From an uncultured Paracoccaceae bacterium (lineage in GTDB: Bacteria > Pseudomonadota > Alphaproteobacteria > Rhodobacterales > Rhodobacteraceae): a stretch of 64,000 bases of DNA. Shown one piece after another: positions 37,528 through 46,756 of the stretch. How positions within the stretch are numbered: position 1 is the stretch's first letter; each line of letters begins with the position of its first letter. Both the position numbers and the translations under genes were made by a program. The notes beneath the pieces were generated by a model. The model did not search any database. It saw only the letters and a list, made by a program, of their open reading frames with translations, and was not told the origin of the DNA. The DNA lies in assembly GCA_951812615.1 (NCBI GenBank), contig CATOSU010000002.1, positions 1-64,000 of the forward strand, written 5' to 3'.

Positions 37528-38721
37528 GTGCCGCGGCACGCGCTGGAGGTTGCCGACATCTTCCGTGATCATGGGCCTGCCTATCGGCGGGCCAATGCAG
37601 GGCGTCTGAGCCTTGGGCAACTCAAAGTGATGTCCGCCATTGAAGCCTGCCGGACCGAAGCACTCGGTGGGCATGTGGCAGCTTGCACCAAATGTGATCA
37701 CCAGCATATCGCCTACAACAGTTGCAAGAACCGGCACTGCCCGAAGTGCCAGGGACCGGCGGCGCGCGATTGGATGGCGGCGCGGGCAGACGACTTGTTG
37801 CCCGTGGAATATTTCCACGTCGTCTTCACATTGCCGGCCGAGATCGCCCGCATCGCCTACTGGAACAAGCGGGCAATGTACGGCCTCTTGTTCAAGGCAT
37901 CAGCCGAGACGGTGATGACCATCGTCGCTGACCCCAGGCACCTTGGTGCCCGCGTCGGCATGACCTGCGTTCTCCACACCTGGGGATCGGCGATGACGCA
38001 TCATCCCCACATCCACATGATCGTGCCCGGCGGCGGGTTGTCGCTTGATGGCATCCGATGGATCGGCTGCAAGCCCGGGTTCTTTCTGCCGGTCCGGGTG
38101 CTGTCTCGGCTGTTCAGACGCCTGTTCCTTGAGGGCCTGGTCAACTTGCACCGCGCCGGGCAGCTCACCTTCTTCAGTGATCTTGCCGGGCTGGCCGATG
38201 CAGATGCCTTCACTGCTTACCTCGCACCGCTGCGCAAAACCGAATGGGTGGTCTATGCCAAACCGCCCTTTGGCGGACCCGAGCAGGTTCTGGCCTATCT
38301 CAGCCGCTACACCCACCGGGTCGCGATCTCCAACCATCGCCTCGTCAGCGCAGATGCCGACACCGTTTCCTTCCGCTGGAAGGATTACCGCATCAAGCGC
38401 GGCGACCGGATGAAGGTCATGCGGCTCGACACGGGCGAGTTCATCCGCCGGTTCCTCATGCATGTCCTGCCCGATGGATTCCATCGCATCCGCCACTACG
38501 GCCTGCTGGCAAGCGCCGCCCGCAAGGCCAACATCGCGAAGATCCGCACATTGCTCGGTGCGGAACCGACCAGGCAGGAAGACGCACCCTCTGCCGAGAT
38601 CATCCCTCTAATCTTGCGCGAGCCATGCCCCGACTGCGGCGGACCCATGCGTATCACCGAGACGTTCCGGCGCGGCGAGGTTCCGCAATCCCGCGCCCCA
38701 CCGAGGAGACAGGCCGCATGA
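37528..38721 (+). CDS. IS91-family transposase (HUH/Y2)
   Basis: This 397-residue protein has a GTG start, an N-terminal zinc-finger region (CTKCDHQH, NSCKNRHCPKCQG), the HUH metal motif in HHPHIHMIVPGGG (about 152-164) and the catalytic-tyrosine helix in VLAYLSRYTHRVAISN (about 256). A C-terminal CPDCGG suggests a further zinc site. The frame is intact and of normal length. It nicks DNA at the element origin for rolling-circle transposition. Confidence 0.94.
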   Translation: MPRHALEVADIFRDHGPAYRRANAGRLSLGQLKVMSAIEACRTEALGGHVAACTKCDHQHIAYNSCKNRHCPKCQGPAARDWMAARADDLLPVEYFHVVFTLPAEIARIAYWNKRAMYGLLFKASAETVMTIVADPRHLGARVGMTCVLHTWGSAMTHHPHIHMIVPGGGLSLDGIRWIGCKPGFFLPVRVLSRLFRRLFLEGLVNLHRAGQLTFFSDLAGLADADAFTAYLAPLRKTEWVVYAKPPFGGPEQVLAYLSRYTHRVAISNHRLVSADADTVSFRWKDYRIKRGDRMKVMRLDTGEFIRRFLMHVLPDGFHRIRHYGLLASAARKANIAKIRTLLGAEPTRQEDAPSAEIIPLILREPCPDCGGPMRITETFRRGEVPQSRAPPRRQAA

Positions 38722-39148
38722 CCGGGCGCGCGCTCATCCCAACCGCTACCAACCGGGTGACTCAGCCACACCGGTCGAGCCCCCTTGTCCAAAGTGAGTT
38801 GGAAAGCCACACAAAAGGCACAACACGGCTACTACCCGGGCTAAATCCAGGCCAAACCCTCTCGCGAAACATGGAAGCGGTCGACATCGCGCCCCACACC
38901 AACGTATCCGTCGCGGTCACAGACCCAGCCGACAACGCTCTTTCCCCATAGACACCGCCCAGTCCCCGCGGCTTCCTCCCTGAGAGGTTTGTCAACGCGG
39001 GCCACGCTCACGCCCGGCCGATATCCCGCGCAATGGCCCGCGTCGAAAAACCTTCATCCAAGCGGCCGTCTGACAGTTTCCCTCAGGGATGCCGGCCCCG
39101 TTTCTGATACCCTGCGTCCATTTGGTATCTTGTGTCAGACAGCGACCA
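38722..39148. other. IS91 right flank and intergenic sequence
   Basis: After the transposase the sequence up to about 38990 is probably IS91 terminal DNA. From about 38990 to 39148 lies the 3' flank of the LuxR-type gene. The open frames have no ribosome binding sites. I cannot place the exact element end. Confidence 0.4.
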
Positions 39149-40144
39149 CTAGGTCGCTTGTGGCGTTTGTATGAACAGCGCCATAAGTTCGCGGGCCGAG
39201 CCGACTTGCAGCTTGCGAAAGGCACGCTGGCGTAGCGTTCGAATGGTGGCTTCTGAGACATCCAGCTGCAACGCCGAGGCCGCGATCGATTTCCCGTCGA
39301 GAAGAAGGTCACAGACCTCTGCTTCGCGCGGCGTCAGGCCGACAAATCCCCGCACGCCGTTGTCCCTCAGCCGCGTGGCATTGGCCCCATCGCCGATCCG
39401 GTGCCGCGCGGTCCCGACGATCTGGTGTCTGAGCCCGATCAGGCCGTGGACGAGGGGAAGAATTCTGCAAAGCGCTTCATATTCTTCGTCGTCGAACCAT
39501 CCGTCTGCCGCACTGCGCAGGTAGAAGGACCGCAGCCCCGAGCGTCCGTCTCTGGACGAAACCGCCACGCGTTCGATCACACCGTTTCGTTCGTAAATGG
39601 CACTGCGTTTGCTACCTGCTTTCGGGCGCCAACGATCGATATGCACACCATCGGACGGCGCCTCCTGAATTTGCGCGATGATCCGGGACTGGGTGCTTTT
39701 TGAGCCAAGGATGAGGTCGGCATCACGTTGAAACCAGTAGCCGCTGATCCGCCCGGACCAGAACGACAGGGCCGGGTGCGGACGGGCCAGGTCTGCAATG
39801 TGGTAGGCGCCAAAGTTTTCGATGCGGGATATGCCCGACAGAAACTGAAGTGCCGCGCCCCCAAACTCTTCTTTTGGCGCGATCGCGATCAACCGCGCCA
39901 AACCGCTCAAATTCTCAATCGACGGAGCCGGCGACTGTTGCATAAGACCGTCTAGAACAGTTGCCTTGAAGAAAAGCAATCCCAAGCCCACATCGCCCCC
40001 GGTCTCGGTTATTCGGACCCTCCGGCAGCGAACGGGTGGCATGAAATCCACATGCGATGACGGTGCTGGTTGACGGCTTCGGTGATGCGTGCTGGATTGC
40101 TGCGGATATCCTGCTGCCGGTTTCAAAACCTGCCGTGTGAGCAA
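39149..40144 (-). CDS. LuxR-type helix-turn-helix regulator
   Basis: The C-terminal 65 residues are a LuxR/FixJ DNA-binding domain (LTPREAEVCDLLLDGKSIAASALQLDVSEATIRTLRQRAFRKL). The preceding 200 residues have no motif I recognise and could be a degenerate sensor domain. The frame is open to 40144, but the first 67 residues are low-complexity and a start at ATG 39943 (MQQSPAPSIENL) gives a more typical protein of about 264 residues; no strong ribosome binding site decides it. The target is unknown. Confidence 0.75.
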   Translation of the reverse strand: MLTRQVLKPAAGYPQQSSTHHRSRQPAPSSHVDFMPPVRCRRVRITETGGDVGLGLLFFKATVLDGLMQQSPAPSIENLSGLARLIAIAPKEEFGGAALQFLSGISRIENFGAYHIADLARPHPALSFWSGRISGYWFQRDADLILGSKSTQSRIIAQIQEAPSDGVHIDRWRPKAGSKRSAIYERNGVIERVAVSSRDGRSGLRSFYLRSAADGWFDDEEYEALCRILPLVHGLIGLRHQIVGTARHRIGDGANATRLRDNGVRGFVGLTPREAEVCDLLLDGKSIAASALQLDVSEATIRTLRQRAFRKLQVGSARELMALFIQTPQAT

Positions 40145-40270
40145 TCACTGCACATGCACAAGTCTGGTTTACCCACGCCGTGTTCCTTCAAGCGCCGCGC
40201 GGCGAATGCACCCAAAGCGCTTGGTGATGCAAACGGACCAAACCGCTGCCAGGTGCGGGTCTTTACCAGA

Positions 40271-40675
40271 TCAGGCACCGCGCACTTCGGAAATCGATGT
40301 TTCGCCAAGTTTCTGCACAAGGCTCTGTTCGATTTCCTCAAGGACGCCGGAAACGCGTTTTTGTAACGCGTGCTCGACGGAACAGGCGGGTGCGTCGCTG
40401 ATCTCATCCGAAGCAACCAAGCGTTCATCGAGCGCGAGATAGACATCGGCAAGGGAAATATCTTGCGGCTTGCGTGCCAGGCGCCAACCGCCTGCATGGC
40501 CCTTCTCGGAGGTCAGCAGGCCCGCCTCGCGCAGTTTTCCCAGCACGCGGCGAACCACAACCGGATTGGTGCCCGCGTGATCTGCGATATCGGCAGACGT
40601 CTGCATCCGATCCGGCTCTCCGGCCATATGGCTAAGAGTATGCAGAGCAAGCGACAGGCGAGAGTTGCGCTTCAT
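40271..40675 (-). CDS. Rrf2-family transcriptional regulator
   Basis: This 134-residue protein starts MKRNSRLSLALHTLSHMA, the usual Rrf2 N-terminus, with GGAG about ten bases upstream; an earlier ATG is less well placed. The winged helix (TSADIADHAGTNPVVVRRVLGKLREAGLL) is clear. Only one Cys (PACSVEHAL) is present where Fe-S Rrf2 sensors such as IscR and NsrR have three, so it is of the cluster-free YwnA type. It diverges from the CobW chimera gene, 104 bases apart, and probably regulates it or did so before the deletion. Confidence 0.88.
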   Translation of the reverse strand: MKRNSRLSLALHTLSHMAGEPDRMQTSADIADHAGTNPVVVRRVLGKLREAGLLTSEKGHAGGWRLARKPQDISLADVYLALDERLVASDEISDAPACSVEHALQKRVSGVLEEIEQSLVQKLGETSISEVRGA

Positions 40676-40779
40676 ATGCGGCATTTCTCCAAACGAACCA
40701 TACACGTAACTTTTGCAGTTGCATTAGTCTAGTAACTGCGTAAGTTGCGTGAATTGTCACATCAGTTTTGGAGCGGTTT

Positions 40780-41478
40780 ATGTCAGATGAACGCCTTCCG
40801 GTCACGGTGCTTTCCGGCTTTTTGGGGGCGGGAAAAACAACTCTCCTCAATCGCGTTCTTAATAACCGGGACGGACGGCGGGTCGCGGTGATCGTCAACG
40901 ACATGTCCGAGGTGAACATCGATGCGGATCTGGTTCGCACGGACACCGAGCTCAGCCGAACGGACGAGACATTGGTGGAGATGTCGAACGGCTGCATCTG
41001 CTTCACCCTGCGTGATGACCTGCTTGAGGATGCGATCACCGCGCGGCTCGTGTGCACCTATCGCGGGACCGGAACGCAATACGGGATGTCGACCGACGAC
41101 GCTGACCCGCAAAGCGTGTTCACGGTTCCAACCGGATCACCCATCCTGTTGCGTGGAACGTTTTGGCCCGCTGAGCCGCCTTCCGGTTTGCTGCATCGCT
41201 CACCGCCAATCGAAGGGACGGGCGAGACTCGGCTGGTCCTTGTGATCGACCCTGTGAGCGATCCGGCAGACGAAACACGAACAGCAATCTCGGACAAAGC
41301 AGCCTGCGTCGAAAACGTCGGTCCGGTGATCCCAAGTCGGCCTGTGACAGCCTTCCCACCCCTCTGCGTCGGTGGTTGTCAGAAGCGGCCTTGCCTTGGT
41401 CTCCCGCATCTGTGCGGCGTTTGTGGTCGAAATCGCGCGCCAAAGGCTTGTCGCAAGAAGAAACGCGAGCGTGGCTGA
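40780..41478 (+). pseudogene. Deletion chimera: CobW-family GTPase N-terminus joined to DUF1826 C-terminus
   Basis: Residues 1 to about 85 are a CobW/COG0523 metal-chaperone GTPase: [19 protein letters not shown] (Walker A), [12 protein letters not shown], and [15 protein letters not shown], where the family CXCC motif reads CICF. From [17 protein letters not shown] onward the sequence changes to what I recognise as the C-terminus of DUF1826 ([36 protein letters not shown]). In related genomes cobW and a DUF1826 gene are neighbours, so an in-frame deletion of roughly 1.2 kb would make this product. The last 60 residues have no family similarity. GGAG precedes the ATG. It lacks the rest of the GTPase and is probably nonfunctional. 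Confidence 0.7.
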
Positions 41479-42178
41479 ACGCGGCCGAGGCTAAAACACT
41501 CGTCCGGGATCGGCACTCGACACTCTTTGAATGCAATTCGCAGCACTGAAACAACTGTGGAGAGCTGCCGTTGGCACAGCCGCTGCCAAGGTCCGTTTCG
41601 ACTAACGTTTGTGGAATTGGCCATCCGGCGATGTGGCGGGGCTCCCAATTTCCGGTCTTTCAACCCTGGCCATCCCGGCGGTTTTGAACCATTCGTTCGC
41701 TGCGGACGCGCAAATATCTCGAGAGGCGTGCAAAAAGCGCAAACTGGAAAAACGACGCCGTGCTTGCTTCCTTAGTTGAGCAGCGGAATTATGCGTCGAC
41801 TAGAAACTCGACAATGAGCAAGAGACCGAGACCGTTAATCCTGACGGCCCCCTTTCCTTCGCGATCACCGGGATTGAAACAGCGCTGACGACGCTTCCCG
41901 GACTCATCGCGCTCCGGGTTGCGACCTGTCAAAGCCTTTTCAGATCACGCGATTTTCTGGAAAGAACACTTCCACCCCAGATACGTATTCTTGTGTGATT
42001 TTGGCCCTAAATGCCCAGCCAAATTCATATAACACACTGAATATAATCTAATTTTCCGCAACCTGTCTGCCATGGTTCAAATTCATCTCGTGTTTTTGGC
42101 TGGCCACGGTTTTGCTTTGGGGAAACGCCACTTGATCCGGACAGTGGCTTGCGAAACCGACACAGGGAGCCGTCCAAG
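41479..42178. promoter_or_regulatory. Hydrogenase upstream region, 700 bp
   Basis: Mostly non-coding. A frame ending at 41547 ([17 protein letters not shown]... to NSQH) may be the tail of a decayed gene. Two inverted repeats could be regulator sites: TTGGCA-N7-TGCCAA at 41571-41589 and TTTGGC-N12-GCCAAA at 42000-42023. The stretch 42020-42060 is strikingly AT-rich, as expected for an IHF-bent promoter. A sigma-54-like box lies at 42101-42116. Confidence 0.45.
42101..42116 (+). promoter_or_regulatory. Sigma-54-like -24/-12 element upstream of hupS
   Basis: TGGCCACGGTTTTGCT has GG and GC with exactly ten bases between them and an exact TTGCT at the -12 side; the -24 side matches TGGC. It lies 62 bases before the hupS ATG, a normal distance. 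Against it, the HupR in this window has a degenerate GAFTGA loop, so it may not work with sigma-54. Confidence 0.4.
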
Positions 42179-43255
42179 ATGCATGAGACCTTTTATGACG
42201 TGATGCGCAGACAGGGGATTACCCGGCGCAGTTTCCTCAAATACTGCAGCCTGGCGGCGGGCGCACTTGGCCTGAGCCCGGCGTTTGCGCCACAAATTGC
42301 CGAGGCGATGGAAACCAAGCCGCGCATCCCCGTGCTCTGGCTTCATGGGCTTGAGTGCACCTGCTGTTCCGAAAGCTTCATCCGCTCAGCGCACCCGCTG
42401 GCCAAGGATGTGATCCTGTCGATGATCTCGCTTGACTATGACGACACGATCATGGCCGCCGCGGGCGATCAGGCCGAAGCGATCATTGAAGAGACCATCA
42501 AGAAATACGATGGCAATTTCATCCTCGCCGTCGAAGGCAACGCCCCGCTGGATGAGGACGGCATGTATTGCATCATCGCCGGCAAGCCGTTTGTCGAACA
42601 GCTGCGGCACGTCGCCGAGCACGCCAAGGCCATTATCTCGTGGGGATCCTGCGCGTCATGGGGCTGTGTTCAGGCAGCACGACCAAACCCGACCCGCGCG
42701 ACACCGACGCACAAAGTGCCGAACATGCCGGACAAACCGATCATCAAGGTGCCGGGTTGCCCGCCGATTTCCGAAGTGATGACCGCAGTCATCACCTACA
42801 TGCTGACGTTTGAGAAGATGCCGAGCCTCGACAACCAGGGTCGGCCGAAAATGTTCTATTCGCAGCGGATCCACGACAAATGCTATCGCCGTCCGCATTT
42901 TGATGCCGGTCAGTTTGTCGAGGAGTTTGACGACGAGGGCGCCAAGAAGGGCTATTGCCTTTACAAGGTCGGCTGCAAGGGCCCGACCACGTACAATGCC
43001 TGTTCGACAGTACGCTGGAATGGCGGCCTGTCCTTCCCGATCCAGGCCGGACACCCATGTATTGGCTGTTCCGAGGACGGGTTCTGGGACAAGGGCGGGT
43101 TCTATGATCGCCTGACGGATGTCAAAGGCTTCGGCATCGAAGCCAATGCCGACGAGATCGGCACGACCGCGGCGGCCATCGTCGGCGGCGCGGCAGCAAT
43201 CCATGCAGGTGTGAGCGTCGTGAAGCGGATCGCTCAAAAGGGAGATGACGCATAA
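42179..43255 (+). CDS. hupS: [NiFe] uptake hydrogenase small subunit (O2-tolerant type)
   Basis: HupS carries the Fe-S chain that takes electrons from H2 oxidation to cytochrome b. The 358-residue precursor has a Tat signal (TRRSFLKY at 15-22) for export folded with HupL. The proximal cluster region reads ECTCCSES (C60, C62, C63) and GSCASWGC (C158, C163), plus GC near 194: six cysteines, including the two extra ones of the 4Fe-3S cluster in O2-tolerant enzymes such as E. coli Hyd-1. Distal and medial cluster motifs ([28 protein letters not shown]) follow. ATG 42179 is preceded by AGGGAG; the 42149 start has none. It is first in hupSLC. Confidence 0.97.
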   Translation: MHETFYDVMRRQGITRRSFLKYCSLAAGALGLSPAFAPQIAEAMETKPRIPVLWLHGLECTCCSESFIRSAHPLAKDVILSMISLDYDDTIMAAAGDQAEAIIEETIKKYDGNFILAVEGNAPLDEDGMYCIIAGKPFVEQLRHVAEHAKAIISWGSCASWGCVQAARPNPTRATPTHKVPNMPDKPIIKVPGCPPISEVMTAVITYMLTFEKMPSLDNQGRPKMFYSQRIHDKCYRRPHFDAGQFVEEFDDEGAKKGYCLYKVGCKGPTTYNACSTVRWNGGLSFPIQAGHPCIGCSEDGFWDKGGFYDRLTDVKGFGIEANADEIGTTAAAIVGGAAAIHAGVSVVKRIAQKGDDA

Positions 43256-45054
43256 TGGCTACTCAACAGACACCCAATGGTTACACGCTTGATACTGGCG
43301 GAAAACGCATCGTCGTCGACCCGGTCACCCGGATCGAGGGGCACATGCGCTGCGAGGTCAATGTCGACGAGAACAACATTATCCGCAACGCGGTCAGCAC
43401 CGGCACCATGTGGCGCGGGCTTGAGGTGATCCTGAAGGGTCGTGACCCGCGCGATGCCTGGGCCTTTGTGCAGCGCATCTGTGGCGTCTGCACCGGCACT
43501 CATGCGCTCACATCGGTGCGCGCGGTCGAGGATGCGTTGAACATCGACATTCCGGAAAACGCCAACTCGATCCGCAATATCATGCAGTTGTCGCTGCAGG
43601 TGCATGACCACCTGGTGCATTTCTACCACCTGCACGCGCTGGACTGGGTCAATCCGGTCAACGCGCTGAAGGCGGATCCCAAGGCGACCTCGGAATTGCA
43701 GCAAAAGGTTTCGCCGCATCACCCGAAATCCTCGCCCGGTTATCTCCGCGACGTGCAGACGCGTATTCGCAAGTTCGTGGAAAGCGGGCAGCTTGGACCG
43801 TTCAAGAACGGTTACTGGACCAACCCGGCCTATCTGCTGCCGCCCGAAGCGGATCTGATGGCGGTGACGCATTACCTTGAGGCGCTGGATTTCCAGAAGG
43901 AAATCATGACCGTCCGGACCATTTTCGGCGGCAAGGACACGCATCCGAACTGGCTGGTGGGGGGTGTGCCCTGCGCGATCAACATGGATGGCGACATGGC
44001 CGCCGGGGCGCCGATCACCATGGAGCGTCTGAACTACGTGCGCGGTGTCACCCAGCGCTGCATCGATTTCTGCAAGAACGTCTACCTGCCGGATATTCTG
44101 GCAATTGGCGGGTTCTACAAAGGCTGGCTTTACGGTGGCGGCCTGTCGGGGACCAGCGTTCTGGCCTATGGCGACATCCCTGATCGGGCCAATGATTATT
44201 CGGCCGGAAACCTGATGATGCCGCAAGGCGCGATCATCAATGGCGATCTGAGCCGGGTGCACGAAGTTGATGTGCGTGATCCCGAACAGATCCAGGAGTT
44301 TGTGCCGCACAGCTGGTACAAATACGATGACGACAAGGCCGGCCTGCACCCATGGGACGGTGTGACCGAGGCCAATTACGTGCACGGCCCCGGCCTGATC
44401 GGCACCAAGACCAACATCAAACAGCTTGATGAAAACGGAAAGTATTCGTGGATCAAGGCGCCGCGCTGGCGCGGTCACGCGATGGAAGTGGGCCCGCTTG
44501 CGCGCTACGTCGTGGGTTATGCTCAGGGGCACGAGTATTGGACCGATCAGATCAATTCGGTTCTGAGCACATTGGATGTGCCCGTTGATGCGCTGTTCTC
44601 GACCCTGGGCCGCACTGCTGCCCGCGGGATGGAGGCCGTCTGGGCGGCGGAGGTACAGATGTATTTCCTCGACAAACTGGTGGCCAATATCAAAAACGGC
44701 GACAGTTCGACCGCCAACACGACCAGCTTTGATCCCAAGACCTGGCCTGCCGAAGTCAAAGGCGTCGGTTTTACCGAAGCGCCGCGCGGTGCGCTTGGCC
44801 ATTGGATCCGGATCAAGGACACAAAGATCGACAACTACCAATGTGTGGTTCCGACCACCTGGAACGGTTCGCCACGCGACAACGAAGGCAATATCGGCGC
44901 CTTCGAGGCATCCTTGATGAACACCAAGATGGAAGTGCCGGAAGAGCCGGTCGAGATCCTGCGCACGTTGCACAGTTTCGACCCCTGCCTGGCCTGTTCG
45001 ACCCATGTGATGTCGGAAGACGGAGAAGAGCTGGCCGACGTCAAAGTCCGCTGA
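43255..45054 (+). CDS. hupL: [NiFe] uptake hydrogenase large subunit
   Basis: HupL holds the NiFe(CN)2CO active site that splits H2. The 599-residue protein has the L1 motif [10 protein letters not shown] (C76, C79) and the C-terminal L2 motif DPCLACSTH (C578, C581). Fifteen residues follow H584 ([15 protein letters not shown]) and should be removed by the protease HupD after nickel insertion. The ATG overlaps the hupS stop by one base (TAATG). Group 1d membrane-bound type, working at the periplasmic face. Confidence 0.97.
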   Translation: MATQQTPNGYTLDTGGKRIVVDPVTRIEGHMRCEVNVDENNIIRNAVSTGTMWRGLEVILKGRDPRDAWAFVQRICGVCTGTHALTSVRAVEDALNIDIPENANSIRNIMQLSLQVHDHLVHFYHLHALDWVNPVNALKADPKATSELQQKVSPHHPKSSPGYLRDVQTRIRKFVESGQLGPFKNGYWTNPAYLLPPEADLMAVTHYLEALDFQKEIMTVRTIFGGKDTHPNWLVGGVPCAINMDGDMAAGAPITMERLNYVRGVTQRCIDFCKNVYLPDILAIGGFYKGWLYGGGLSGTSVLAYGDIPDRANDYSAGNLMMPQGAIINGDLSRVHEVDVRDPEQIQEFVPHSWYKYDDDKAGLHPWDGVTEANYVHGPGLIGTKTNIKQLDENGKYSWIKAPRWRGHAMEVGPLARYVVGYAQGHEYWTDQINSVLSTLDVPVDALFSTLGRTAARGMEAVWAAEVQMYFLDKLVANIKNGDSSTANTTSFDPKTWPAEVKGVGFTEAPRGALGHWIRIKDTKIDNYQCVVPTTWNGSPRDNEGNIGAFEASLMNTKMEVPEEPVEILRTLHSFDPCLACSTHVMSEDGEELADVKVR

Positions 45055-45064
45055 GGAGGTGGCC

Positions 45065-45772
45065 ATGAGCATCGTTGAAAAACACAAGGAAGAGGCAGTC
45101 TATGTCTATCAGGCTCCGATCCGGATCTGGCACTGGGTGCAGGCCTTCGCCATCTTTGCGTTGTGCATTACCGGCTACCTGATCGGCTCACCCCTGCCAT
45201 CCGTCGGGGGCGAGGCCTATGACTACTACATCATGGGCTATATTCGCTGGATCCACTTCGTTTCGGCCTATCTGGTGATCGTGGGCTTTGTCTTCCGGGT
45301 CTATTGGGCCTTTGTCGGCAACGTCCACGCCAAACAGATCTTTTTGCCACCATTCTGGCAGATCCATTGGTGGGCCGAGGTCTGGCACGAGATCAAATGG
45401 TACGCCATGATCGTCAAGGAGCCGAAGAAATACACGGGTCACAATCCACTGGCTGTCATCACCATGCACATCATGTATGTCTGGGGCACGCTGTTTATGA
45501 TCGTCACCGGCCTGGCGCTATACGGAGAAGGCACAGGTCCGGGCACCTGGCAGCACAGCTGGTTCAGCACCTGGGTCATCCCGCTGTTTGGTCAAAGCCA
45601 GGACGTGCATACCTGGCACCATCTGGGAATGTGGGTCATCATCTGCTTTGTCATCACCCATATCTACGTGGCGGTGCGCGAAGACATCATGTCCCGGCAG
45701 TCGATCATCAGCTCAATGATTTCCGGCTGGCGTATGTTCAAGGATGATCGCCCGGCTGACGACCAGCACTAA
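45065..45772 (+). CDS. hupC: Hydrogenase b-type cytochrome subunit
   Basis: HupC anchors HupSL to the inner membrane and passes electrons to quinone. The 235-residue protein has four membrane helices (around 25-45, 58-80, 130-150, 185-205) with the haem-ligand histidines in RIWHWVQAFAI, IHFVSAYLVIVG and TWHHLGMWVI, and CFVITHIYVAVRED at the end. AGGAGG lies five bases before ATG 45065; a GTG two codons earlier is less well placed. A strong terminator begins 26 bases after its stop, ending the structural operon. Confidence 0.96.
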   Translation: MSIVEKHKEEAVYVYQAPIRIWHWVQAFAIFALCITGYLIGSPLPSVGGEAYDYYIMGYIRWIHFVSAYLVIVGFVFRVYWAFVGNVHAKQIFLPPFWQIHWWAEVWHEIKWYAMIVKEPKKYTGHNPLAVITMHIMYVWGTLFMIVTGLALYGEGTGPGTWQHSWFSTWVIPLFGQSQDVHTWHHLGMWVIICFVITHIYVAVREDIMSRQSIISSMISGWRMFKDDRPADDQH

Positions 45773-45797
45773 GACCCCACCTACAATCAACACCTGA

Positions 45798-45833
45798 CAG
45801 TGCCGCGGAACCCGCGGCGCTGTTTGTATTTTT
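45798..45833 (+). terminator. Rho-independent terminator after hupC
   Basis: CAGTGCCGCGG-AAC-CCGCGGCGCTG forms an 11-bp GC-rich stem (one T-G pair) with a three-base loop, followed by TTTGTATTTTT. It is placed to end the hupSLC transcript, or to reduce read-through into hupD so that structural subunits are made in excess over maturation proteins. Confidence 0.88.
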
Positions 45834-46063
45834 ACCTTCCACTCATTCCCACTTTTGGAACAAGAGCTTCCAAAATTCCCTATTTTCAAGCAAAAATCAG
45901 GTGGAAATAAACCTTCCGCAATGGATCAGAATCGGCAATCAATATTAAGGTACGCTTGTTCAACGGTCGGCTCGCGAGGTCATATCCCGCCAGCAGACCG
46001 GTGAATCGGCGACCGCGGAACCGGACGGTTTTGCAGGAGGAAGGGCATAATCGGGGAGGGTTC

Positions 46064-46756
46064 ATGTCCAAACAACCAAACATTCTGATCCTTGGGATCG
46101 GCAATCTGCTTTGGGCGGACGAAGGCTTTGGCGTGCGTGCGGTCGAAGAATTTCATCGTCAATACGATACGCCGGACAACGTCACGCTCATGGATGGCGG
46201 CACCCAGGGCATCTATCTGGTCCAACACGTGCGCGACGCCGATGTACTGATCGTATTCGACGCTGTCGATTACGGGTTGCCGCCTGGCACGATGAAACGT
46301 GTCGAGGGGGAAGAGGTCCCGAAATTCATGGGCGCAAAAAAGGTCAGCCTGCACCAGACAGGGTTTCAGGAAGTCCTGGCCATGGCCGAAATGATGAATG
46401 ACGCGCCCACCCATCTGTTGTTGATCGGCGTTCAGCCGGTCGAACTTGAGGATTTCGGCGGCGGTCTGCGCCCCGAAACCAAGGCACAGGTCGATCCCGC
46501 CATCGAAATGGCTCTGGAATACCTCTCAGGGTTTGGCATCACCGCGCAGAAGCGCGAAACGCCCCTGTCGCAGGGCAGCACAATCGCCTGTCCAATCATG
46601 ACCACCGAACATTATGAAAACGAACGCCCCTCGGAAGAGCTTGCTTGTCGCAGCGGCGACGAACGCTTGATCCTCGACAGGAACTGGCAGGCGCCCAGCG
46701 ATTTTGAGGGCGAAATGGATGCCCTTCTGGCCAATGTCCCCGGAGAGACGGGCTGA
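46064..46756 (+). CDS. hupD: Hydrogenase maturation endopeptidase
   Basis: HupD cuts the C-terminal tail of HupL after nickel insertion. The 230-residue protein starts NILILGIGNLLWADEGFGVRAVEEF, with the nickel-sensing glutamate of the DEG motif, then VLIVFDAVDYG and SLHQTGFQEVL with the conserved His. GGGGAGGG lies four bases before ATG 46064, so the longer frame from 45956 is rejected. A C-terminal extension of about 45 residues (ERPSEEL... onward) is longer than in most HupD. The 291-base gap from hupC contains the terminator and probably a separate promoter. Confidence 0.95.
   Translation: MSKQPNILILGIGNLLWADEGFGVRAVEEFHRQYDTPDNVTLMDGGTQGIYLVQHVRDADVLIVFDAVDYGLPPGTMKRVEGEEVPKFMGAKKVSLHQTGFQEVLAMAEMMNDAPTHLLLIGVQPVELEDFGGGLRPETKAQVDPAIEMALEYLSGFGITAQKRETPLSQGSTIACPIMTTEHYENERPSEELACRSGDERLILDRNWQAPSDFEGEMDALLANVPGETG

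Larger units (their letters stand above)
36540..38990 (+). mobile_element. IS91-family element with paired tyrosine recombinase (ends approximate)
   Basis: Two adjacent plus-strand genes, a tyrosine recombinase and an IS91 HUH transposase, form the usual pair of this IS91 subgroup. IS91 elements move by rolling-circle replication and make no target duplication, so the ends cannot be fixed by repeats; those given are estimates bounded by the GNAT gene and the LuxR-type gene. GC-rich inverted sequences around 38720-38990 may include the replication origin end. Confidence 0.75.

Noticed and set aside
43234-45087. 617-codon open frame on the minus strand
   Set aside because: It is antisense to hupL, with no coding features of its own.
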